This document shows, piece by piece, positions 1-6,019 of a stretch of DNA of 6,157 bases (the first letter of the stretch is position 1; each line of letters starts with the position of its first letter). Under the pieces are notes generated by a model, which searched no databases, had not been told where the DNA came from, and saw nothing but the letters and a program-made list of their open reading frames with translations. The translations under genes were made by a program, and so were the position numbers. Location: positions 1-6,157 of the forward strand of contig JALWNF010000059.1 of NCBI GenBank assembly GCA_026995985.1. Reading direction: 5' to 3'. This DNA is from Campylobacteraceae bacterium. Its GTDB lineage: Bacteria > Campylobacterota > Campylobacteria > Campylobacterales > Sulfurovaceae.

Positions 1-2
1 TT

Positions 3-209
3 ATGACTCCTGATATTTTACCTAAGAGTGATGAGGTTTCAGAGTTTGTTGCTTTAGAGGTTAGCCCTTGTGGTGGGCATGTTGGGTTTGTTGGTGGATT
101 GTTTGGGGTTGAGTATTGGTTGGAGGAGAGGATTTATTACTTTTTTTCTAAGCAAACTGTTTCTATATCTAAACTATCACAAACTTCCAGTAAAAAGACA
201 AATGAATAA
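3..209 (+). CDS. YheT-family alpha/beta hydrolase, C-terminal part (gene starts before the window)
   Basis: This is the carboxyl end of an alpha/beta hydrolase of the YheT type. The signature is at codons 18-43 of the visible piece: LEVSPCGGHVGFVGG followed by YWLEERI. The family has an equivalent GGHVGF(I/V)GG...WLE.RI block, and His26 of the fragment (codon 78-80) would be the catalytic-triad histidine. The nucleophile-elbow serine and acidic residue lie upstream, outside the window. The ATG at position 3 is therefore internal (TPDILP resembles the family's loop before the histidine). Family members are putative cytoplasmic esterases; the substrate here is unknown. Similarity fades after the YYFF at codons 45-48. 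The last 20 codons (SKQTVSISK... to TNE) are read antisense through the C-terminus of the next gene, so the original end may have been replaced when the neighbouring cassette arrived. Family assignment is fairly secure; the altered tail is inference. Confidence 0.8.
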   Translation: MTPDILPKSDEVSEFVALEVSPCGGHVGFVGGLFGVEYWLEERIYYFFSKQTVSISKLSQTSSKKTNE

Positions 210-349
210 GAACCCCTACTTACTTTAGTTCTAATTGTATTATCACTATAGATATACCCTTTCTCTTTCATCTTTTGGGACAACATACTATAAGTAAGAT
301 TTCTCTTTTTTAATATATCTTTAATAAACTCTTTTGCTCTATTTTTCAT
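137..349 (-). CDS. Small DUF6471-like helix-turn-helix protein, candidate regulator of the restriction-modification cassette
   Basis: A 70-aa basic protein. Residues 5-60 read like the DUF6471 domain: an initial AKEFIKDILKKRNLTY segment, a helix SMLSQKM (about 21-27), then SDNTIRTKVSRGSYSFVFLLEVCDSL (about 35-60). The N-x-I-R-x-K-x-S-R-G core matches my memory of this family and resembles an HTH recognition helix. Such small proteins resemble Xre/C-protein regulators, but no function is established here. It lies divergent to the DNA methyltransferase with a 95-bp gap, and its 3' end overlaps the yheT-like tail by 73 bp in antisense. No Shine-Dalgarno sequence precedes the ATG at 349. A TGA-TATAAT extended -10 (361 down to 356) ends only 6 nt before it, predicting a leaderless mRNA. 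Known controller proteins of some type II systems are leaderless, which supports but does not prove a regulatory role. It could also be an unrelated small DNA-binding protein carried with the cassette. Confidence 0.72.
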   Translation of the reverse strand: MKNRAKEFIKDILKKRNLTYSMLSQKMKEKGYIYSDNTIRTKVSRGSYSFVFLLEVCDSLDIETVCLEKK

Positions 350-355
350 CTGATT

Positions 356-386
356 ATTATATCATATCTAAATATCTATTTGACAA
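356..386 (-). promoter_or_regulatory. Sigma-70-type promoter of the small HTH gene, predicted leaderless
   Basis: On the minus strand, TTGTCA (386 to 381) is followed by a 19-bp spacer and TATAAT (361 to 356), with a TGA extended -10 triplet immediately before it. A start site 7 nt past the -10 falls on the A of the ATG at 349, so the transcript would have no leader. The -35 box overlaps that of the opposing methyltransferase promoter. The 19-bp spacer is slightly long, but the extended -10 may compensate. Confidence 0.6.
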
Positions 387-408
387 AATGCTGCGAATAT
401 GATACAAT
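380..408 (+). promoter_or_regulatory. Sigma-70 promoter of the DNA methyltransferase gene
   Basis: TTGACA (380-385) is followed by a 17-bp spacer and TACAAT (403-408), preceded by TGA for an extended -10. This is close to consensus. The expected start is near 414-416, giving a leader of about 30 nt with the ribosome-binding sequence AAAGG at 431-435, 9 nt before the ATG at 445. TATGATACAAT (398-408) mirrors TATGATATAAT of the opposite promoter. A consensus -35 box is unusual in Campylobacterota, whose main promoters generally lack one, consistent with foreign origin. Confidence 0.7.
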
Positions 409-444
409 TTTAAAGATAGAATATTTATTTAAAGGTTTCATAAT

Positions 445-1500
445 ATGAGTTTTAAGATTTTTTCAATATTTACAGGTGCAGGTGGTTTAGATATTGGATT
501 TCATGGAGGGTTCAAATTTTTAGATAAAGATTATAAGAGATTAAATTTTAAAACTGTAAAAGCATTAGAGCTAAATAGATATGCTTGTGAAACACTAAGA
601 AGTGATAATAAATATTTTAAAGATACTGATGTAATTGAGGGAGATATTACTAAATTTAATCCTAATGATTTTACAGATGAAGAGTATGATGTTCTGCTAG
701 GAGGGTTTCCTTGTGTAACCTTTTCTATTGTAGGAAAACAAGTTGGTATAAAAGATAATATAAATGGTAGACTATATGAGAGTTTTGTAGGCTTTGTAGA
801 AGCACTTCAACCAAAAATCTTTTTAGCTGAAAATGTAAAAGGTATTTTGTCTGCAAATAGGGGTGAAGCTATTAAAATTATTACAAAAAGATTTGAAGAT
901 ACAGGATATAAACTAAAAGTTCAGTTGGTTAATTTTGCTGATTATGGAGTACCTCAACTTAGAGAAAGAGTTCTGTTTATAGGTATACGAAAAGATATAG
1001 ATGAGGAGTTTAATATTCCAAAACCAACACATAAAGAGAAGCATGTAACAGTTGAAGAGGCTTTTAAAAATATAGATAAAAAGTGTGTTAATCATAACTA
1101 TATGAAACAACTTCCCTCTACTACTGCTAAACTTGAAGCTATTCCTGAGGGGGGAAATTTTAGAGATTTGCCACCTGAATTGGCTATTAAAGGGTTAATG
1201 TCAAATATTTATAGAAGATTGGATAGAAAAAAACCTGCCTATACTGTTTTAGCTAGTGGTGGTGGTGGAACTTGGACATACCACTATGAAGAGCCAAGAG
1301 CATTAACCAATAGAGAGAGAGCAAGACTTCAAGCATTTCCTGATGATTTTATTTTTAAGGGTAGCAATACCGAAGTAAGAAGACAAATAGGTAATGCTGT
1401 TCCTGCTGTTGGGATTTACCCTTTTGCTAAAGAGATAGAACGTATTTTAAAAGTATCTCAAGCTAAAGAGCAGTATAACTTAAAAACTTCTGTAGCTTAG
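445..1500 (+). CDS. DNA (cytosine-5) methyltransferase of a type II restriction-modification system
   Basis: A 351-aa enzyme that would transfer methyl from S-adenosylmethionine to C5 of cytosine in a specific DNA site, protecting host DNA from the neighbouring nuclease. The classical m5C motifs are present in order: motif I FTGAGGLDIGF (9-19, SAM binding); Glu42 in motif II; motif IV GGFPCVTFS (86-94) with the catalytic nucleophile Cys90; motif VI ENVKG (129-133); motif VIII QLRERVLFIG (171-180); motif IX around RERARLQAFPDDF (290-302); and motif X QIGNAVP (314-320). The target recognition domain between VIII and IX is short (about 190-270), as expected for a compact monospecific enzyme. It has its own promoter and AAAGG ribosome-binding site. 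Its last 38 bp overlap the 3' end of the convergent endonuclease gene. Recognition sequence cannot be read from the sequence. Enzyme class is essentially certain; membership in an active restriction-modification pair is a strong inference. Confidence 0.96.
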   Translation: MSFKIFSIFTGAGGLDIGFHGGFKFLDKDYKRLNFKTVKALELNRYACETLRSDNKYFKDTDVIEGDITKFNPNDFTDEEYDVLLGGFPCVTFSIVGKQVGIKDNINGRLYESFVGFVEALQPKIFLAENVKGILSANRGEAIKIITKRFEDTGYKLKVQLVNFADYGVPQLRERVLFIGIRKDIDEEFNIPKPTHKEKHVTVEEAFKNIDKKCVNHNYMKQLPSTTAKLEAIPEGGNFRDLPPELAIKGLMSNIYRRLDRKKPAYTVLASGGGGTWTYHYEEPRALTNRERARLQAFPDDFIFKGSNTEVRRQIGNAVPAVGIYPFAKEIERILKVSQAKEQYNLKTSVA

Positions 1501-2293
1501 TTTTAATAAAAGCATCAAATTTCTCTTTATCTTGAACTAACTCATAAATATCCTCTTTATAGGGTGTTTCTGTTGGGATAGTAATCAAAAAGCCATCTTC
1601 TAGTAAACTCTTAGGTCTTAATCTTAACTCTAGCCTTTTTTTAGCTTTGTAAATTTTGGAATTTCCATATTTTGCATCTATAACACCATTTAAAAATACT
1701 GATTGTTTAATTTCACTACTTTTATCTCTTTGAGTTATATTTTGGCTATTTATATTATCAACATCTACTTCAAAAGCACAAATATAACTCTCTCTTTTAC
1801 TACCTCTTAAGAAAAAGAAAAAATAAATATTATCTATATTTTTATCAATTTTAACATTTACTAATTTGTCTTTCCAAATTGAAGTCCACCCTTCTATGAT
1901 TTCTTGGTATTGCTCTTGTTTAAACATATCATCTAAACTAACTCCTGTACCTTTAAACTTTTGGGCCAATGATGTCTCTCCGCTATCTCCATTTGTAAGA
2001 TTATCATTTTTATCTACCTTGCAAGATAGCATCTTGACATCTGCACCCCATTCATTTTCTTTTAAAATATCAATAGGATAACTGCCTGCTCCTACTGCTT
2101 CAACTTGTAAAGCTTGAACAAACCACTGTTCTAAATGCTCTTTTGGTATTTGAATTGGTAAACTCTCTTTATCTTTGTGAACTTCAGGTTGAGCAAATAG
2201 TGAAGTATTCATAAAGTACTGAATAACTTTTAATGAGTATTCTGAAAAGAAATTGTTTAGCTCTTCTTTTGATAAAGGTCTTAATATATTCAT
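1463..2293 (-). CDS. Candidate type II restriction endonuclease, PD-(D/E)XK-like
   Basis: A 276-aa cytoplasmic protein that I do not match to a named family with certainty. Residues 65-90 carry a plausible PD-(D/E)XK active site: E65, then Y-P-I-D with D75, nine residues, then A-D-V-K with D85 and K87 (PID-x9-DVK), preceded by VGAGSY and followed by a hydrophobic strand. A later strand IYFFFFLRG (156-164) and a basic KKRLELRLRPKSLLEDG stretch (218-234) fit a nuclease fold and DNA contact, but that is inference. The convergent cytosine methyltransferase, overlapping by 38 bp, is the main argument that this is its partner. It would cleave unmethylated copies of the same site. An in-frame TAA upstream limits the start to the ATG at 2293. 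The nearest Shine-Dalgarno-like GAGG is about 17 nt away, so translation may be weak or coupled to the lipoprotein gene 12 nt upstream. No convincing local promoter was seen, so read-through from nusA is likely. Confidence 0.78.
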   Translation of the reverse strand: MNILRPLSKEELNNFFSEYSLKVIQYFMNTSLFAQPEVHKDKESLPIQIPKEHLEQWFVQALQVEAVGAGSYPIDILKENEWGADVKMLSCKVDKNDNLTNGDSGETSLAQKFKGTGVSLDDMFKQEQYQEIIEGWTSIWKDKLVNVKIDKNIDNIYFFFFLRGSKRESYICAFEVDVDNINSQNITQRDKSSEIKQSVFLNGVIDAKYGNSKIYKAKKRLELRLRPKSLLEDGFLITIPTETPYKEDIYELVQDKEKFDAFIKTKLQKFLSYTAL

Positions 2294-2305
2294 GAATCTA
2301 TTCTT

Positions 2306-2467
2306 TTAATCCTCATCCCCACCACCAGCAACAGCATGAACTGTTGCAGAAGTAACATCAATAGCAGCTCCTGCAACACTCCCTGCAACAGAGATAGGAG
2401 CTGTAACAATTTGAGTACAGCCACTAAATAGAAAAACTAATGATATATAAAATAGGTATTTTTTCAC
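2306..2467 (-). CDS. Small lipoprotein, 53 aa, GTG start, coupled to nusA
   Basis: Reading minus from GTG at 2467 to TAA at 2308-2306 gives a 53-aa protein. It opens with KKYLFYISLVFLFSGC: a basic start, a hydrophobic helix and a lipobox-like LFSG-Cys17, so it should be processed by signal peptidase II and anchored by a lipidated cysteine. The mature part is about 37 aa, small and rich in Ala, Val and Gly (TAPISVAGSVAGAAIDVT), ending in Gly-Gly-Gly-Asp-Glu-Asp. This composition recalls short bacterial lipoproteins with a conserved TAP...VAG core, but I cannot name a family or function. Start choice rests on an AGGAG 6 nt upstream of the GTG, which overlaps the nusA stop codon. The nusA stop-to-start gap is 9 nt, implying co-transcription and coupled translation. 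The endonuclease gene follows after 12 nt. The lipobox, ribosome-binding site and length make it a credible gene despite its size. Confidence 0.82.
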   Translation of the reverse strand: MKKYLFYISLVFLFSGCTQIVTAPISVAGSVAGAAIDVTSATVHAVAGGGDED

Positions 2468-2476
2468 TATTAACTC

Positions 2477-3616
2477 CTATTTAAATAGGTCAGCTAAGGC
2501 ATCTGTACTAGTTGTCTTCTCAATCTTTTGAGTATCTCCTGAGCTGTCACCTCTTCTGTCAGTAACTCCTTCTATTTCATTAAGTTCTATAGCATAACCA
2601 GTTAACATAGAGGCTAGACGAATATTAATTCCTGACTTACCAATTGCTTTTGCTTTTTGGTCAGAGGTAATGCTAACAATAGCTTTCTTCTCTTTGCCTT
2701 TAATTACTTTAACACTTTGAGCAATAGCAGGAGATAAAGCTCTAGTGATGAACACTTCAGGAATAGGAGAGTATTCAACACAGTCAATATTTTCTCCATT
2801 TAACTCTGCACTAACTGCATTGATTCTAACCCCTTTAACTCCGACAGCTGCACCAATAGGGTCTATATTTGGAAAGTCTGTTTTAAGAGCTATCTTTGCA
2901 CGTTGACCAGGTATTCTAGCAGATGCCATAATTTGAACTGAACCATCTTCAATTTCAGGAACCTCTTTTGCCATTAGTCTCTCTAAAAATTTAGGGGAAG
3001 TTCTTGTAAGCTCTAAAAACATTCCCATCTCAGGGTCAATACTTACGTAGCGTAAAAGAGCTTTTATAGTATCTCCTTTTTTAAACTTTTCACCCTTTAT
3101 ACGGTTACGCTGAGAGAGTAGTCCTTTAAGTTCACCAATCTCAACAAATGTATTTTCATTATCATCAACACGATTAACTATACCTATCATAATAGTGTTT
3201 ACTTTCTCTTTGTATTTTTCAAAAAGGTCATGTTCTACTTGTCGTTGCACATGATATTGTAGCTCTTTATATAGGTTAAATGATGCTGTACGTCCATACT
3301 CTTCAAGTATAAAAGGAGAACGTAGTTGGTCACCAACTTCTAAGTCCGCACCATACTCCTCTTGTGCTTCAGATAGGCTCATAACAGCATCGGGTTTACT
3401 CTTTAGTCTTTCATCATCATCGTTGACTATTGTAATAATCTGTTCAACGGTATAATCTTTTTTTCCCATATCTATAGTTACTTCAAATTCAGAGGTGGCA
3501 GAGGTACATCTCTTTGCTGTTTTAATAATGGCCTCTTTAAAGGCATCAACAGCAGATTCAAGTGAGATATTCTTTTCATGTGCCATAGCCTCAATAATAT
3601 CTATAATTTTTTCCAT
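2477..3616 (-). CDS. nusA: Transcription termination/antitermination factor NusA
   Basis: A 379-aa RNA polymerase-associated factor that modulates pausing, intrinsic termination and antitermination. Domains in order: the N-terminal polymerase-binding domain (about 1-135, containing EYGRTASFN near 106-114); an S1 RNA-binding domain (about 139-205, with GIVNRVDDNENTFVEIGELKG); KH1 (about 225-285, with the GAAVGVKGVRI signature near 255-265); and KH2 (about 300-350, with the GKSGINIRLAS loop at 326-336). The tail after 350 is a short, polar linker ending in ALADLFK, without the acidic AR repeats of Escherichia coli NusA. That form is normal for Campylobacterota and many other bacteria. The start is supported by AAGGA 7 nt upstream of the ATG. 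It heads a minus-strand unit with the small lipoprotein gene and probably the endonuclease, and is transcribed divergently from the HP0268-like operon. Confidence 0.97.
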   Translation of the reverse strand: MEKIIDIIEAMAHEKNISLESAVDAFKEAIIKTAKRCTSATSEFEVTIDMGKKDYTVEQIITIVNDDDERLKSKPDAVMSLSEAQEEYGADLEVGDQLRSPFILEEYGRTASFNLYKELQYHVQRQVEHDLFEKYKEKVNTIMIGIVNRVDDNENTFVEIGELKGLLSQRNRIKGEKFKKGDTIKALLRYVSIDPEMGMFLELTRTSPKFLERLMAKEVPEIEDGSVQIMASARIPGQRAKIALKTDFPNIDPIGAAVGVKGVRINAVSAELNGENIDCVEYSPIPEVFITRALSPAIAQSVKVIKGKEKKAIVSITSDQKAKAIGKSGINIRLASMLTGYAIELNEIEGVTDRRGDSSGDTQKIEKTTSTDALADLFK

Positions 3617-3736
3617 ATTTTAATCCTTATACACTATTTCAAACCATAATTAATTTAATCACAATATAATCACAAAGAGAAAACTTAACAATGCGTTACT
3701 ATTTCGTGTGATTTTTTCTGTTGTTTGAAGAGTTGT

Positions 3737-3742
3737 ATTATA
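3737..3742 (-). promoter_or_regulatory. Candidate -10 box for nusA
   Basis: On the minus strand this reads TATAAT, a perfect -10 hexamer, about 120 nt upstream of the nusA start. No good -35 lies at the right distance, as is usual for sigma-70 promoters in Campylobacterota. A weaker TATATT at 3668 to 3663 would give a shorter leader of about 40 nt and is an alternative or second start. Confidence 0.4.
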
Positions 3743-3769
3743 TCTAAACTAACCTTTAAGGAAAAGAGG

Positions 3770-3775
3770 TATAAT
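3770..3775 (+). promoter_or_regulatory. Candidate -10 box for the HP0268-like/miaB/acyltransferase operon
   Basis: A perfect TATAAT lies 70 nt upstream of the ATG at 3846, with a predicted start site near 3782. There is no clear -35, consistent with the usual Campylobacterota promoter form. It sits about 30 bp from the candidate nusA -10 on the other strand, so the two polymerase footprints would overlap. The ribosome-binding sequence AAGGA is at 3834-3838, 7 nt before the start codon. Confidence 0.5.
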
Positions 3776-3790
3776 TTAATAATAAAATAC

Positions 3791-3809
3791 AACATAATTA
3801 AATTATGTT
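3791..3809. repeat. Perfect 19-bp palindrome in the nusA/HP0268 intergenic region
   Basis: AACATAATT (3791-3799) and AATTATGTT (3801-3809) are exact inverted copies around a single central A. It begins about 9 nt after the predicted start site for the plus-strand operon. It may be a dimeric repressor operator or an 8-bp hairpin in the 5' leader with a TAA loop. In such AT-rich DNA, chance cannot be excluded. Confidence 0.5.
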
Positions 3810-3845
3810 AGAAAAAAACATACGAATTTTACAAAGGATTAGGTA

Positions 3846-4085
3846 ATGAAATTAAAACTAGCCAGAACGACTATATCGGCGAAGCCAAAAGCAGTAGAGC
3901 TGGATAAACTTGAAGAAGATTTAGATAAAAAATCTATTTTCTATTTTGATAAAGAGAATTCACATAAAGATTTAAAGGCATTAATAGAGTATTTTGAGGA
4001 GAAGGATTACTCTGTATATATGAGAGAGGTTAAGTATGGACTTAATGATGATGAGTATCTCTATGAGGTACATATTGTAAAATAG
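3846..4085 (+). CDS. HP0268-family small nuclease-like protein
   Basis: A 79-aa protein resembling Helicobacter pylori HP0268 in length and pattern: an MKLKLA start, a KAVELDKLEEDL segment (about 15-26), KSIFYFDKENSHKDLKALIEYFEEK (29-53), and a C-terminal EYLYEVHIVK strand (70-79). I recall HP0268 being reported as an SMR-like small nuclease with DNA-nicking and purine-preferring RNase activity. Whether this copy has that activity cannot be judged from sequence. It is cytoplasmic, with no signal peptide. The gene is first in an apparent three-gene operon. It precedes miaB by 6 nt, as its counterpart does in Helicobacter (HP0268-HP0269-HP0270, from memory). AAGGA 7 nt upstream supports the start. 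The synteny makes the family assignment firmer than similarity alone. Confidence 0.85.
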   Translation: MKLKLARTTISAKPKAVELDKLEEDLDKKSIFYFDKENSHKDLKALIEYFEEKDYSVYMREVKYGLNDDEYLYEVHIVK

Positions 4086-4091
4086 ATATCG

Positions 4092-5390
4092 ATGAAAAAA
4101 TTATATATAGAAACTTTAGGTTGTGCTATGAATGTTCGCGATAGTGAGCATATGATAGCAGAGCTTAATAAAAAAGAGCCTTATGAACTAACCCAAGAGT
4201 TGAGTGATGCTGACTTAATTATTATTAATACCTGTTCTGTTCGTGAGAAACCTGTCTCTAAACTCTTCTCTGAAATAGGTATATTTAACAAATATAAAAA
4301 AGATGGTGCAAAGATTGGTGTAGCAGGTTGTACAGCTTCTCATTTAGGTAAAGATATTATTAAAAGGGCACCTAGTGTTGACTTTGTTTTAGGTGCTAGA
4401 AATATCTCCAAGATTACTCAAGTGGTTGAAAAGAGACACGCTGTTGAGATAGATATTAATCATGATGATAGTAGTTATGCTTTTGGCGAATATCGAACTA
4501 ACCCATTTAAATCAATGGTCAACATCTCTATAGGGTGTGATAAGTCTTGTACCTACTGTATTGTTCCTGCAACAAGAGGAGATGAGGTATCTATTCCTTC
4601 TGATTTAATTGTTGGTGAGATTACTAAAGCAGTCAAAAGTGGTGCAAAAGAGGTTATGCTTCTTGGGCAAAATGTAAACAACTACGGTAAACACTTTACA
4701 TCAAGTGATGAGGAGCTTAACTTTACAGGACTGTTACAAAAAATATCTAAAATAGATGGCTTAGAGCGTATTCGTTTTACATCTCCTCACCCACTACATA
4801 TGGACGATGAGTTCTTAGATGAGTTTGCTAATAACCCTAAAATATGTAAACAGATTCATGTACCACTACAGTCAGGCTCTACATCACTCCTAAAAGCGAT
4901 GAAGAGAGGATACTCTAAGGAGTGGTTCTTAAACCGTTGTGAAAAGATACGAAAACTCTGCCCAGAGGCTTCCATATCTACAGATATTATTGTAGGGTTC
5001 CCTGGAGAGAGTGAAGAGGACTTTGAAGATACTATGGAGGTACTCGAGAGGGTACGCTTTGAGCAACTATTCTCTTTTAAATACTCTCCAAGACCTCACA
5101 CAGTAGCAGCTAAGTTTGAAAACCAAATCCCTGATGAGATTGCAGGAGCAAGATTGAGTAGGCTTCAAGCTAGACATACTGAGATTTTAGATGAGATTAT
5201 GAACTCACAGATGGGTAGAGTACATAAAGTCTACTTTGATGAGTTGAAATCAGGTAGAAGAGTCTCTGGTCGTTCTGACGATGGAAAACTCTTTTTTGTA
5301 GAGGGTAGCGAAGAGCTTCTTGGAGAGATTGTAGATGTTAAGGTAACTAAAGTCTCACGAGGAGCTTTAGAGGGTGTGGTGTGCAACTAA
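4092..5390 (+). CDS. miaB: tRNA-2-methylthio-N6-dimethylallyladenosine synthase MiaB
   Basis: A 432-aa radical-SAM methylthiotransferase that adds the 2-methylthio group to i6A37 in tRNAs reading UNN codons, giving ms2i6A37 and improving decoding fidelity. Three domains are visible. The N-terminal UPF0004 domain has cluster-binding cysteines Cys11 (ETLGCAMN), Cys48 (NTCSVREKP) and Cys80 (VAGCTAS). The radical-SAM core has the CxxxCxxC motif at Cys149, Cys153 and Cys156 ([16 protein letters not shown]), followed by [10 protein letters not shown] and VPLQSGS. The C-terminal TRAM domain covers about 370-432. All six cysteines for two [4Fe-4S] clusters are intact and the length is normal, so the enzyme should be active. 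No Shine-Dalgarno is seen before the ATG, which follows the HP0268-like stop by 6 nt, so translation is probably coupled. Its end overlaps the acyltransferase start by 10 nt. NCSV...REKP context and synteny favour MiaB over MtaB or RimO. Confidence 0.97.
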   Translation: MKKLYIETLGCAMNVRDSEHMIAELNKKEPYELTQELSDADLIIINTCSVREKPVSKLFSEIGIFNKYKKDGAKIGVAGCTASHLGKDIIKRAPSVDFVLGARNISKITQVVEKRHAVEIDINHDDSSYAFGEYRTNPFKSMVNISIGCDKSCTYCIVPATRGDEVSIPSDLIVGEITKAVKSGAKEVMLLGQNVNNYGKHFTSSDEELNFTGLLQKISKIDGLERIRFTSPHPLHMDDEFLDEFANNPKICKQIHVPLQSGSTSLLKAMKRGYSKEWFLNRCEKIRKLCPEASISTDIIVGFPGESEEDFEDTMEVLERVRFEQLFSFKYSPRPHTVAAKFENQIPDEIAGARLSRLQARHTEILDEIMNSQMGRVHKVYFDELKSGRRVSGRSDDGKLFFVEGSEELLGEIVDVKVTKVSRGALEGVVCN

Positions 5391-6019
5391 TCCCTTTTAC
5401 AAAAAAGGAGTTATTTCGTAAATTGGGGGTTATTGTTATTCCTCCTATTATCTTCTTTTTTATGCGACTATTTTGGTTAACATATAGAAAGAACTACCAC
5501 TTTATAGATGAACCAATTGAGGGGCAGTGTATGGCTATTGCTTGGCATGGAGAGCTCTTTGTAGCTCCTCAGGTATATAGAACTCTACGTAAATCTCAAA
5601 AGACCTCAGCTATTATCTCCAAACATCATGATGGTGACCTTATTGCTAAAATACTCTCATTTTTTAATATAGTTGCTCTGCGAGGCTCTTCTAAAAAGGG
5701 AGCAAGAGCAGTTTTGCTTTCATCTATTAAATCACTTAAAGATGGTTACTCTGTTATGATAACTCCAGATGGTCCAAGAGGACCAAGACATAGTATGAGT
5801 GATGGTGCTGTAGCTTTAGCTAAACGAGCAAATCTTCCTCTAATGGTAGTTAACTTTCAAGCAGAATCGTATTGGCAGTTAAATAGTTGGGATAGATTTG
5901 TTATTCCTAAGCCTTTTACCTCTTTAGATATTTATCATCAGGTATTAAATGTCTCTAATATGGATAGAGAAGAGGCTAAAAACTATTTAAAAAAACATAT
6001 GTTAACATATACTATATAA
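5381..6019 (+). CDS. DUF374-family acyltransferase, probably LpxJ-like lipid A late acyltransferase
   Basis: A 212-aa membrane-anchored protein of the DUF374 lysophospholipid acyltransferase family. A hydrophobic segment at about 15-33 should anchor it in the inner membrane, with the catalytic part cytoplasmic. Conserved blocks are visible: AWHGELF with His56, [13 protein letters not shown] (80-92), [13 protein letters not shown] (100-112), and the acyl-acceptor/phosphate loop TPDGPRGPR (128-136), then IPKP (175-178). The H. pylori gene in the same position after miaB (HP0270/jhp0255, from memory) was described as LpxJ, a late lipid A acyltransferase acting without prior Kdo addition. This gene is a candidate orthologue, though generic phospholipid acylation is not excluded. 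The start is a GTG at 5381 inside the miaB 3' end (10-nt overlap). AGGG 6 nt upstream supports it, and no other ATG, GTG or TTG occurs before the upstream in-frame stop. Confidence 0.85.
   Translation: MQLIPFTKKELFRKLGVIVIPPIIFFFMRLFWLTYRKNYHFIDEPIEGQCMAIAWHGELFVAPQVYRTLRKSQKTSAIISKHHDGDLIAKILSFFNIVALRGSSKKGARAVLLSSIKSLKDGYSVMITPDGPRGPRHSMSDGAVALAKRANLPLMVVNFQAESYWQLNSWDRFVIPKPFTSLDIYHQVLNVSNMDREEAKNYLKKHMLTYTI

Noticed and set aside
3..5. ATG at the left edge as a true start codon
   Set aside because: The hydrolase similarity begins immediately and matches only the family's last segment, so this methionine is internal to a gene entering from outside.
913..1110. 65-codon open frame on the minus strand
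   Set aside because: It lies wholly inside the methyltransferase gene, antisense to motifs VIII and the recognition domain, and its product is a low-complexity Ile/Phe/Tyr-rich string with no recognisable domain.
1810..1826. A-rich tract in the endonuclease gene as a phase-variation switch
   Set aside because: The A runs are short (5-6) and interrupted by G, encoding the Phe run of a plausible beta strand; the frame is intact and no long homopolymer is present.
1866..2081. 71-codon open frame on the plus strand
   Set aside because: It is antisense to the endonuclease active-site region, which has clear coding character; no ribosome-binding site or known motif supports it.
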